From positions 1,145,267 to 1,209,266 of the forward strand of contig MU001509.1 in the NCBI GenBank assembly GCA_010093485.1: a stretch of 64,000 nucleotides of DNA. Direction: 5' to 3'. Source of the DNA: Karstenula rhodostoma CBS 690.94 (lineage: Eukaryota > Ascomycota > Dothideomycetes > Pleosporales > Didymosphaeriaceae). Positions 11,197-22,688 of the stretch are shown in pieces. Within the stretch, counting starts at the first letter, position 1; each line of letters begins with the position of its first letter. The notes under the pieces were generated by a model. It had not been told where the DNA came from. It saw only the letters and a list, made by a program, of their open reading frames with translations, and did not search any database. A program made the position numbers and the translations under genes.

Positions 11197-13361
11197 TCAC
11201 TGGTTCACATCTTGTGACTTCCTGCCGCCCTTGTGCTTAGCCCCACCCTTCTTCTTCCTCTTCTGTGTATTATCATTGGCCCGATAGCCACCAAGTGTTT
11301 CCTGAGCCGGACCCTGAACTGAGAGTTGAACCGAGCCATGTGAGTCCGGTGTAAGTCGAGCGCTCGGATGTGTGTTCCCCGACATACGGGAAGGTGCATG
11401 TCCCCAGTCGTTCGAGTGAGCATTCAGTGGGCCCGCCATACCCGTACCGTTTGACGACCGCGACACATAACGCGACGGGTTGAACACGATGTACGCCGAA
11501 TCTCGTCGGTATGGCTCGGCGACGGCTTGGACTTCACGAGGATAAGCGTGCGAGAAGTGACAGCTTGCTCCCCAGTAGCAGTAGCCATCTGCGTAGTCGC
11601 GGCAAGGCTGCCTGCTCGTCTGTCGATGTTGCTGTTGAGGGTTCTGGCTGTCCTCCTGCGGTGGTGGTGGCTCGGGAATGAAATATTCTGTGTACGAGGG
11701 TCCATTTATCGTGGTTTGGACTGAAGACCGAGAACCGGAGACGAACGAATTCGGGGAAAGCGGGACTTGAGAAGGTAAGTGCAGGTCAGGCGGTGGCACT
11801 AGCAGGTCGTTGTTGCCACGGTCGTGCTGGATGGTGTTCTGCTCGTGGAAAAAGGATCGTGACTCCGCTTCCTGCATCGGTAGCGACAAAGTCGCGTTAT
11901 CTTCGACCTTGTCCAGGAATTCCTGCTTTCCGACATCATCGCCTACTTGTGTGGCGGGAAAGTCAGGAACAAGTCCGGCAGCAAGCTTCACGTCAAACTC
12001 CCGCAGTATGCGCCTTAACTCGAGCTTCTCTTTGCCGCTGGTCTTGTCACGATCCTCGACCTTGAAGAGATAATCCCACACCGCCTTATGAAAGTGTACC
12101 TTCTCCTTCTTCTCTAGTTCAAGCTCGGTGGCTATATCAACCTCTGCCGGAGTCTTGCCCGCCTCGAAGTCCCACACAAGGCACTGCACCCTACGAGCGA
12201 CGCGGCCGCGAACCCACTCGGGAGCATCCGGTGCGATGCAGATACCATGCTCATCAAATGAGATGCCAGGAAGATTGAGGCTCGCGACGTATTTTCCAAC
12301 GTCGCGCTTGGTTATACGTCGGCGCACCACTACCGACCGAGCTCGTGGAACTACTACGTCTTGCACAACTCGAAGTAAGCTCTCTGTAGACTCACTATGC
12401 TTGTGAGTGTAAGCGCTGGGCTCAGGCTGCTTGAGCGGCTCATTCTCAACCAGAGGTAAAGAGGCAAGCGTCGGACCCTCGATAATCGACGGAACAAGTG
12501 CAGGAGCTGCCTCCGAAGTACCCGTTGATGTGTACGTATATTGAACAGTCGAGTCGTTCTCTAGGATCTCGCGGTCGAGATCAGCTGGGGCAGCATCTAA
12601 CTTATCCGCTGTCGTGGCCTCGTGCAACGGATCGTATATATTAGACTCGGGGACTTGTTGTTCGACGCCGCTGGCAACATTAGAAGGCTCTGGGGTAGTC
12701 TGCTTTATCTCATCTGCCACCTTATCGGCGTCCTTGACTTTGTTGCGGGGTGTCCACAGCTTGTTCTTCTTCTTCGTCTTGTTGGCGGAAGCAGTGGACG
12801 CCTCGTTTGCGACAGGCGGAAAAAACTCTTTACCGTTGGTCTGGTTCTTGGTGTCTAGCTGTTTGGACGAATTGCCACCAGTTGACTCCGCAGCATTGGC
12901 GTAGGGTTTCTTCTTCTTGCTAGTGCTCGATTTGCGCGAAGCTCCGCCGACAGAGGATGTAGCGACGTCCGGAACCTCCAGAGCCTTCTCTATAATCGCA
13001 TCATGAGGCTTCGAGACTGACACAGAATTCTTCTTCTTCTTCTTCTTGTTGCTCTTCCGAGCTGGCGTCTTTCCTGGAACGACGACGACGATAGACTTCA
13101 CACCGGCCGTCACATCTTTCTTCGGAACAATATTGTCGACAGCGGAAGTATTGAGAGTGTGTGACTCAGTCTTCACGGCGGCTGAGATCTGACCATTTTT
13201 CGTTCCAGCGGAAGGCTGGGCTTGTTTGTCGGTAGGAATGACAGTGCTTGCGGGCGCTTCGGGTGGATTAGCAGAGTTTTAGAAGCAAGCTTGTTTGGCA
13301 CCTATCACTTACATTGTACCTGATTTCCAGCAGCGACAGCGGCCCAAGTGGTACCTTTCAT
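11197..13361 (-). CDS. CCCH zinc-finger protein, lysine-rich
   Basis: Exons run 13361..13313 and 13256..11197 over a 56-nt intron (GTAAGT...AAG); the product is 702 aa. A single CCCH finger lies near residue 570 (bases about 11549-11606): C-x7-C-x5-C-x3-H in CRDYADGYCYWGASCHFSH. Such fingers usually bind RNA. The N-terminal 250 residues are low-complexity, with several Lys runs that could act as nuclear or nucleolar signals. A second basic run (KRKKKGGAKHKGG) lies at the C-terminus. A more ordered middle segment (near VRRRITKRDVGKYVASL) is shared in appearance with fungal hypothetical proteins. The ATG at 13361 was chosen because it begins a short exon that splices in phase. An RNA-related role is inferred; the target is unknown. 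Confidence 0.82.
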
Positions 13362-16300
13362 GTTGAAGTGAGGGCGGCGTAAACGACGAGGCGTTTGGGT
13401 TGCTACCAAAAGCACGACAGCAGATCGTGTGTTTGGTAATGAATGTGAGAGAGTGGTGTATTTGCGCAGCAGGTAAATTGGATCTGAAATAGTGGTGGTG
13501 GTGGTTTAGAATCCTGTTGACGCCGCTGTTGATATTCTAGCGTAGGTATGCGTGGTCAATGCGCTCGTTGCTGAGGTGAAAGTGAAGGTAAGCCACGAGC
13601 TTTAGGAAGGACCGAGCATCGGCAGGCTAAGTACAGAAGTCTTTACAGAAACGACTTGGAAAAACGACCTACGGGTGGTGGAGGCCGTGACCTATGGTTT
13701 TCTGAAGGGTCGGGTCTCTACGTTGACATTTATATGGTACCCGTGGTAGCGGGTCAACTTCGACACTTCCTAGTCCACGTTATTTCTGAGAGTCAGAAAA
13801 TTTCCTTGAACCTGAGATGAGCATGTGCCCGTTCATGTCAATTTTCGAGTCCATGTCGCGCAAAGTGAAGACTCGCTCGGAAAGCATAGGGCAAAACCCC
13901 GTGGCTTGTATTCATCGCCTTTATGCTCTGATAATAGGATCTATATCCGCGTATCTTCAAGCAGTTCAATCTTTTGTCGGACCCACGACCGTACTTGGTG
14001 GTTAGCTTACTTACACTTCGCCAGTGCAAGTCTGGGTACAAACGTGCTAGGACTGTTGACTTTGCGATAGTCACACAACATCCACGCTGTATCATGCTAA
14101 TGACTTGTACCGATGAACCCGACAAGCGCGGAAGCCCAGGCCCGATCCTCCTCTGCGGTTCATGTCGTATCGACACTCCACCTGGCAAGCTCTGCTTGCT
14201 CCCAACATCCCGTAGACACGCAGCATCCCTTCTCAAGTTTGACGAGCGACAAATCCGGCTGGCCTTTGACCCATTGTGGAATCGAAAATGTTACGGTCAA
14301 GGTAAAGTTCTCTATCCAGACTCGTACGAGGGGCGCGGATGGTGTGTCGTCATGTCAACCCAGCTTTGGGGGATGGTCAAGAGGGACCGTAATACCTTGA
14401 CGACATTGCTAAACGCCAGCACATTATTCTCGCAGGTTTCCGCCTGCGTCTGAACTATATGTATGCGCGACGTGATATCAGCTCCGAGAACGTCTCCAGT
14501 TGATTTCCCCTCTTCGGGGAGTACCGGATAGCCCATACGATAGTGTAGGCGGGCTTGAAAGCTGAGCAGGTTTTCGTCTGGTTCGTTTTTCTTTTAGGAC
14601 CAGGGTATAACGATACCGCGTCCCTTACCTATAGTATCGGACAAGTATTGAGATTTCTTGGGTGGTCGGGTTCAATTTCGAGAATGGGGCGAGCATGTTT
14701 TTTTGTCTCTTGGTTCCCCTAGCTTTCGACACCTGTTCTTTTGAGAGTGCCGAACGCCCTAGCTCCGCCGAAAACAGTGGCCGAAATTAAATATGCATGC
14801 CTCCGGCGTGATTCAAGGTTTTTGCATTATGCACGCACATGTTGCCGTCGGGGACAAGGCAGCCAGAGAGTCAAGGAGAATTTGATACATTGGCACTTGT
14901 TCAGAATTTACCTGCGTATCGAGGGGTCGTTACGCTGGGGTCATTTGGAGCACACAAGGATTCAGTTTCAGACATCGCTTTTGGGAATAACGCCTCACGA
15001 AACTGCCAGCATGCAGAAACAGCTGGCTGGTCATGTTCTGGAGGCGTGAAACCGGCAAGTTTCCTACTTCCGATCGATCAGCCATCGTTTCTCTAGTGCA
15101 TTTACTTGCATGAAATAAAGATTGCTGGTCGCAATCGGTAGTGAGGCATTTGCTGATGGATGTGTCGAACCAATGGCGTCTCGAGACCCATCGAAGCACG
15201 GGGACAGCCCGTTGCTGAATTGCTAGGGAATGATTTGCACAGGATGCAGTATGTGATCAGATGGGTATATGAGAAGAATACGCGTGGCGCAAGGAGTCTC
15301 GGTGAGCGGTGAGACGCATGTGCAGCGTCTACCTCTCAAGGCGCGGATGCCGCGTCACTACTATTTTTTTTTACCATGTGAACCAGAGGCCGCCACCGTC
15401 TGCTGGAAGACCGGCCTATTGTCAATGTAGGGATGGCGATACCATAGGTAACGTTGAATGGTGGTGAATGTTGTTCGTGATGGCACTGAGGCCCTAGCGC
15501 AGACAGGTCACAGCGTTGGGAGGAAAGATGGGCAGAGCTTTGCCGTATTCGGACTAGCCCGGCTTTGTTATCAAAAGAGGCTGCCGCTGCTTGCCTTCAG
15601 AGCGCCATGGGGCTGTAGAAGGCTCCATGCGTCTTCCATTTTCGCGCAGGCCCAATTGCATCCCTCTGCTGACAGGCTCGGCAGGGCGGAAACGATGTGT
15701 CGTTTATTAAAAGCAATCCTGCGGTGCTTATAAAACGTCCGTGCGCCGGTTTTGCCGGGGACTATCACAACTCTCTGAAGTCCGACGCCTGTACCTAGAC
15801 GCTGTCCTCCCGTTTCTCCAGTCGCGCGCCACCAGCCTTTTTCGGTGACATCGTTGCGTCAGGCTGGTCTGCGGCTGCCGCATGCATACGCTGCGGGCCT
15901 AACTGCCTGCTCCTTCGTCCTTCGCTGGTGCTAAGCTGCCCATAGTGTGCTGTGAAGCGTACGCTAGGGCTGTGTTTCGGCCCACTATGAACTGTGCCAC
16001 GATGAGATGAGTCGAGGCTTCGGTAAATCCACATTAATTCCCCAAAGGCTCGTGTTCCCAATAATTACGTGGTACACACGTGCTAGAGGCAGCTTCGGGC
16101 TTCTACAACGCAGCCCTGTCTTTGGTCGGGATCGCCCCCCGGCTCCATGCGCGCAGTAACCGTCTTATATCCTGAAGCCCACAAGCCAATTAAGCTCACA
16201 CTGCCGAATCCTACGCGTACCCCACGGCTCACACTTGGTTGCGCGCTTCGATCCGAGCGCCTCACGCAGCATCTATCTAAAGCTGCCATACACCCCAGCA

Positions 16301-16415
16301 TCTGCGCCGTCAACTTACGTCGAACTCGCTGGCCGTGTGGCCGGTGCGCACCCTTCACATGATCTTGGACACCTAGCCTTGTCGTCGATCGATATCCCTC
16401 ACAGACGACTTCAAC
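13362..16415. other. Long gene-poor region
   Basis: About 3 kb with no supported gene. The left end is the promoter and leader of the CCCH gene. ORFs of 130-160 codons overlap on opposite strands at 13.8-14.5 kb with no recognisable domain, splice pattern or signal peptide. The base composition is not strongly AT-rich, so it does not look like a RIP-mutated transposon. It could be a long promoter, non-coding RNA, or a decayed gene I cannot recognise. Confidence 0.5.
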
Positions 16416-18040
16416 ATGTACTATGGGATGGACACATTAGAGAAAAGGCGGACTGCCCCCATGGGAGACCGCGGCACTGTTGTCAATATCGTGTCATGGT
16501 TGTTGACAGTCGTTGCGATATGCCTTCTCACCGCGAGATTCACGATGCGGCTTTCGATCAAGGACAAGACACGTCGATTTGGACTACATGATCTGTTCAT
16601 TGTTTTGGCTTTTGTGAGTTGGAAAGACAGGTCTCTATCAGCGCAAGGCTGACCCAAATAGCTTTTCAGTGTCGGTCAAACCATTGCTGTATCTGTAGAG
16701 TCAATACAGGCACTGGGCCAGCATATAACCGAGCTGAGCCCGAACCAGATCATGATATTCCAGAAGGTGGGTTCTCTTTCTCTACAATTATGATGGTGTT
16801 CTGACTTGAACAGACTGAGTATGCGAGCTGTATACTCTACATTGCGAGCATGGGCTGCGCTAGGATATCCTTATGCTTGCTAATCAAGGATATTCTTCCC
16901 GGATCCGTCGCACGCTTTACGGCCCTCGGATTTGCTGCATTCACGGCCCTCTGGACGGTTACTGGTGTTCTTGTTGCTGCATTCCTGTGCCCATCGCCCA
17001 ATCCGTGGCAGCGGGGCAACGGAAAGAAACGCCTCGAAATCTCCAGCTGGGTCAATTACGTCGGAAGCACGAATATTGTTGTTGAAATTCTTCTAATCAT
17101 GATACCCCTCTGCGTATGGAACGTTCGAACCTCCGCTGGTCGGCGCATCTATGTTTCTCTGTTATTTGTATCACGCCTAAGGTACGTATCCGCCTAAACT
17201 CGGTTTAGATGTCGTTACTAACGGCGCCTCAGTGTCGTCGCTGCTGTCAGCGCGCAGCTACACTTCTTCAACGCACGCCATACCGAAGATTTCACCTACG
17301 AAAGCTGGCGTACAGTGCTGTGCATCCAAATCGCGCAAAACCTATCCATCATCACTGCCTGTCTCCCGAGCCTGCATCCCTTCATAGTGAAAATGCTTGC
17401 TGGATCCATCAAGAGCGAGGAAATATTGACCTGCGGGGAGCACTCACCGTTGGTGTCGTGGTTGACTGGGCGGAGAGCCTTCGATTCAATGTCATCACAA
17501 TCTTCCAGCATGCCCATCAAGCAAGAGAAGAAAGAGGAGTACTGCGCACCATTGGCGACTTATGGGCTTGATCGAGCATCCACACATCTTATATCGCCCC
17601 AATCCAACCGCTTTCCCTTGAACATCGCGACACCTCGGGCCAGTCCAGAGCCACCAAAGGATGTGTTTATGCGAAGCGTAGAGATACCCACCAGTGCCTC
17701 ACGCTCCGCTAGTTTGAGACGGAAATCCACAGTCCGGACGGTCCGTAACTCGATAGGGATTCCTGAGATCCCTGAGATCCCCAAATCATTGGCGGAAGTA
17801 GGCGTCCTGCCATTAATAGACTTCGACGCGGATAGCAACACGAGCGATAGAAGATCCAAGACCAGCAGTCAGCAGAGCAGGAGGCCACCGTCCGACTACG
17901 TATTTAGTAGATCCAAAGTCATCAGTGTGCCAGATGAGAGCTTTCTGAGGGATCAACGGGAGGAAGGGCAGTACTATAAAAAGTACTACCCCCCATTACC
18001 CAGTCCGAAGACTCCTAGAAAGCCTCCTCGAGCATTTTAG
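16416..18040 (+). CDS. Rhodopsin-domain (PTH11/SAT4-like) integral membrane protein
   Basis: Exons are 16416..16613, 16662..16766, 16814..17181 and 17233..18040, with introns of 47-51 nt; the product is 492 aa. Seven hydrophobic helices are visible in order: NIVSWLLTVVAICLL, DLFIVLAFLFSV, CILYIASMGCARISLCLL, GFAAFTALWTVTGVLVAAFLC, STNIVVEILLIMIPLCVW, IYVSLLFVSRLSVVAAV and IAQNLSIITACLPSLHPFIV. This is the layout of the fungal rhodopsin domain family, which includes PTH11-type receptors. No CFEM domain precedes it. The cytosolic tail of about 200 residues is Ser/Pro-rich with possible phosphorylation sites. A sensor role at the plasma membrane is inferred. In-frame ATGs at 16428 and 16461 are alternative starts. 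Confidence 0.87.
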
Positions 18041-20262
18041 AAGAGCATTAGAAATGAACATATGAATCTAATATTCTCAAGCTCCACGGTGTTCCATAGC
18101 CGTGTCTGGTGCACTCGAACACTGTACAAAGCAACATCGAACCTGTTTCCCCGAGTAACTAGAAACCTCCTAGACCGTACTACTTGGGTTTCCAGGCACT
18201 TTCCTGAATCCTCCCGCGGCACATGCTCGCTAGCACAACTGAGTGAGTCACGAAGACGAGTGCTACTGCATACTCCGCGCCAGTCTCTACCCAACATTGA
18301 TGAGCTGAAAGTTTCTTATCAATAACTTACCAGACGACAACGCAAAGTGTTTGTGAGCCTCGATGCACAGCAATTCCCCCGATTGAGCCTCCCATCAGCC
18401 GCATGCTCCCATGCGCAAGAGCAGCACTACTGCACTGCATCGCAGGATCGCTTCCCCACGCAACAAACGCAGTCATCATTAGCTCGCCCTGTCTAAGCCC
18501 TTTTGTCAAAATACCATGTTCTCGTAAGGCATTCGCGAATCTCGATGGAATGCATATTCGTAGATCACGATGACCAGTTCAGCTCACTATGCTCGCTACC
18601 CACGCGTTGGAAGACCAACTCCCGCTACTTCGAAAGAGCTTGCCACAGAGATGCCAGCGTACTGCCATGCTTGTTCACATATGCGATGGCTGATGATGAA
18701 CTCTCTGCTGACTTCATCGTGCGGCAGCACGGATGGGGCGTAAGTATCACACGAGGGTATATCCTTGGTATATTCAGGTACCAACGCCATTAGGAATACG
18801 CTCGCAGGAGCCATGCACACTTGAAGCCTACCTGATCTCGAGCCATTTCGCATCACAGTGGACGAGCCACTGACTCGCCGCGCTCCCGCCTCCTTTCTAA
18901 GGCACCTATGTACACACCCGCGCGAGTCGCACCAGGAAGCGCACACCGCTTTCCTCGCCAGAACCAAAGCGTCGCTGCTTTCGTTTCGCTCCCCGACCGG
19001 GATTGTAGACTTTGCGCTGTGATTTTGTTCGGAGTCCGAAAATAGCTGCACGGGCCGAGTTTACAGATGTGCTAGGACGTATTGGGAAGACATGCCAGGC
19101 CTGCAAAAGGGAAAGTGGGTTCTTAGTCTTTCGAGCACGCGGTGAGCCTGTGCTGGTCATCGTACTGGCAATTGCAGGGGGGGAATCGTTGTGTCTGATG
19201 CCCCGGTTGAGTGATTGTCACGTGGTTCACCGAGATCCTTCTTCACGCCGCAACGTAGTCAGCTCTATACAAGGTTTAGCACAGTTTTCTGCATGCGAAC
19301 ATAATCCTACACACAAGAACAGCTCAGGCAGTTGGACTTTGTCTCGGTACCGAAGAGCTGGTCGAGTATACTGCGGGCGACTTGCGTACTCAACGCACAC
19401 TAGTTTCTAAAACACTGCCATCGGTACCAACATGTCGGAGCCTGGATACCCGAAACGCAAAGAACCATTAATTGGGTCTCGGAGATTGATAGAGGGTCAA
19501 CAGGTGTATCACAGATTGCGGGCCATTGAAGTTTCACTGACAAGTGCACCTACCTGAAGGGTCTTCGCAAGGCTTAGCGGAGGCTCTCACGATCGGGATG
19601 GCCGATGAGATCCAACGGCCGGACTTTTCATTTGTGGAATGCATGGGTCGCGAGTCTGCCTCTGGTGGCGATCTTGCTTATTGTGGTATTAGAGTTTGCT
19701 ACATACACATGTACCTGCACGCGACAGCGTTGTCTTACGTCAAATCAGGGCTCTTATACCTATTGAGGAATTGGTGTACAAATTTTTGGATCTATGGGAC
19801 CATGCAGTAACAATTCATGCATCTACCTGCTGCAAGGCCCCCGAGAAACACGTTGAGAAATCTGCCGAGGGTGGGTTGACAAGGGCACTGCCTCACTGAT
19901 ATGGCGCACCAGGGTTAGCACTAGATAGGAACAGTAAGCTAAAAGTATAGAAACGACATGGCAGCACTGCTGTGAAAATATCGAAAGTGCTAGGATGGAC
20001 GTTGGTCACATGCATCATCAAGCCACCCCAGTTAGGCCGTTATCAACTATTGAGTTCCATTTATTCGTGACTATCCTACGATTTCGATCGATCATCCCAA
20101 TCGTTCTCTAGCCATGAAATTCAAGATACTGAGGCATAGCGCTGGAAAAGAGCACGTCTCCCTTGCTTCCTAGTCCCATGCCATGCATGCTAGTGATCCT
20201 CCCATGTGTGTACCCCGGTGATCACTCAGTTTACAAGAGCCTTCCAACATGCTCGTTACCGC
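18041..20262. other. Long gene-poor region
   Basis: 2.2 kb between convergent genes. ORFs of 96-151 codons at 18.5-19.4 kb overlap on both strands and show no domain or splice logic. No RNA gene or repeat structure was recognised. Confidence 0.5.
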
Positions 20263-22039
20263 TTAGTTGCTGCCCCTGAAGAGGGAGCTGCGCGACTTCT
20301 GTTCGTCTCTGCCGAAGAGCGAGGTAGTCGAGGTGGCAGCAGGCGGGTCGGCGGAGATCTGCCAGGTTGTCTCGAGCTGGAGAAGAGAACCGTCGACCGG
20401 GAGCATAAGAGAGCGGGCGACAGTGTCCTGTTCTACCTTGGAACGCTTCTTCTCCGGCTCTTCAAGAGCCTCGTCTTGCTCGCTAATGCTTCGCTTCCCA
20501 AGCTTCGTCTGCTGATTGTCCTTTGATGATGACGACATGTTAGCGACTGAGTCGGAGTGGGCAACACTGTCCATCAGGCTCTTCGGGACGTTGTTGACTA
20601 CGAATGCACCCAGATCCTCAAACGTCGGTGGGATGACTGAAGCAGGGCGGTCAGTCGCGGCCGGCAACAACGGAAGGTCGCTCAGAGTGGCACCGACATA
20701 CGGAGGCTTTCGAACGGGAATATCCTCTGGGAACAATTCCATCAGCTTTGCCAACATTTCTCGGGTTTTGCTCTTCTTTAGAACCCAAATAGCCTCCCGC
20801 ACGTCTACTACTTCAGCGGCTTTTCTCTCCTCTAGATCAGGCGGCGAGATCTTAGGGAAATGCAATGCTGGCCAGTCCGTCGTCTGCGATTCAGGCTTTG
20901 GCTTTTGCCCTTCCAGAAACTCAACATCTTGTACCGCAAAGCCAAGAATGGTAGTGTTGGGCACCTCTGGCGGCCCGGTAGTAACCTTGGGCTTGATTTT
21001 GGGCTGGGGCTTGGGCACGTAGTAATCGGATTCGTTCATCTTGAGAGCCTCTAGAAGCACACCGCGCTGCATATTGTTGGCAGAGATGCCACTCTGCATC
21101 TTCAGGCCCTCGATCGTCTCGGCCGGAGCACGATAATGCAGGCCACGCTGGCTTCGTGGACCAGGTATCAAGACACCGACGAACTTGGCAACCTTCGCAT
21201 TATAGGCTGTCTCGACCTCGTACTCGTTGTTGCCCAGATCCTTCGCCTTCTGGATACGTTCGAGCTCTGCTTGCCACTCGTTGCTGAGCCGCTTCATGTC
21301 CCTCTTCATGGTTTGCTTTTGCGCCGAGTTAAATGTGAACAAATCATACTTGGTACTTTTCCACAGCTTTATGAAAGCCTCCCGCTTTTCGAAGGTTGCA
21401 GCATCGTTGTGGTGCTCGAGAACCGCGGCGAGATACGCGACCACGAACTCGCGGGCAGCTTTTGCTTTCGCAGATTTTGGATTGTCGCAGGTAGCTTTTC
21501 CTATCTCGGATTTTGGTTCGTCGTGGGTTCTGTCCGTAAGCAACGCGACGAAGATGGCGATGTTCCAACGCGCAGAGTCATGGTAGCGCTGAAACTGGTG
21601 CAAGTCATCGAACCGCCAGAAGTAGATTGCGCGCGTGATGTTGATATGCTGCTTCTCCGCATCCTTGATGGCGAGGCGGCTGTGTGCGTCGATCATGGCT
21701 CGATGCTTGAGCAGGAAGTCCAGACGGAGATCAGGCGGTATGCTAGACGACTTAGTAGTATGCTCGGTGGAGGATCTGCTAGTGCAGCTGATATACGTAC
21801 TGTGGTAAGTTGACGGCATTAGCCTCATGATTCACAACGTTGGTGGTGGTCAAGAATTTGCTCTCGTCATCATCCTCAGTAGAAACGCGTTTGCGTGACG
21901 AAGGCGATGGACCAGGAGGTGGCTTGAACGGAGGTAGGGTGTCCGCAGGTATGTTCTGGAGCTTGCGCCGAAGTATGTCCCTCAGCGCGTACCTATCATC
22001 GACGCTTAGGCTGGCCATCAAAGATGGTGGATTCGCCAT
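20263..22039 (-). CDS. Unrecognised 576-aa protein, probably nuclear
   Basis: Exons run 22039..21797 and 21750..20263 over a 46-nt intron (GTATAT...TAAG), joining NLPQY to SSSIPPDLRLDF in phase. I do not recognise a family. The N-terminus (SVDDRYALRDILRRKLQNIP) and a middle block (residues about 90-260, with YFWRFDDLHQFQRYHDSARW and many Lys/Glu) look alpha-helical. The C-terminal third is rich in Ser, Pro and Lys with EPEKKRSK, a possible nuclear signal, and ends in two SLF repeats (TTSLFGR, SSLFRG). There is no signal peptide or membrane segment. The donor is weak, so the junction is the least certain part. Confidence 0.72.
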
Positions 22040-22688
22040 GACTGGCGTAGCGAGCGTTGTCCCACGAGGTGCGCTCTCAGAAACAAGTGAAATAGAAAAT
22101 CTGTCGCTCGTGTGGACACGTTCTTGAAAGCTGTGGCGATGGTATCAATATGGATACGATATGTGTCGCTGGAAAAGCAGACGTGGTCGAGCGAAGGTTT
22201 ATGGGTGACCGCCAAAAAGCGTCGCAGGCGTAGGTATTATGGTTTTGGCGCCACGGCGCAGCCCAAATATCAAATGAGGGGCCCACACGCGGATAGTCCG
22301 TCGTTTGCCTTCACTTTTCCCATGCAATATCAAGGTTATTGGCCACAGCGGCCAACCGCAATTGCCAAGCAATAACACGTGACGACGCGTTCCAGGCAAC
22401 AAACGACACCACCATAGGTAGACAGCGTCCGGACGACTGGAATACAGGTGTACCCAAACTTCTAGGTCTTAGACGCCTCGAAGTCGAGTGTGAAGTTAGA
22501 TACAGGGCCTCAATCTAGGCGCGGCCGTGGTGAGGGCTGCGGCGAGGGCTGCGGATGAGAAAATTCCGGTGAGGATGACGGCTAGCTGCAGACTGTCGGG
22601 ATCGTAGCGCCTCAACTGTATCATACGAGCGGGATGGGTACAGGAGAAGTAAAATGGTTGATTTTTAGGACCGGACGAAAGCAGTTGT
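22040..22688. other. Intergenic region
   Basis: About 650 bp: promoter of the 576-aa gene and 3' flank of the Zn2Cys6 gene. Nothing else is supported. Confidence 0.5.

Noticed and set aside
13838..14453. ORFs of 132 and 159 codons on opposite strands
   Set aside because: They overlap each other and show no recognisable motif or start context.
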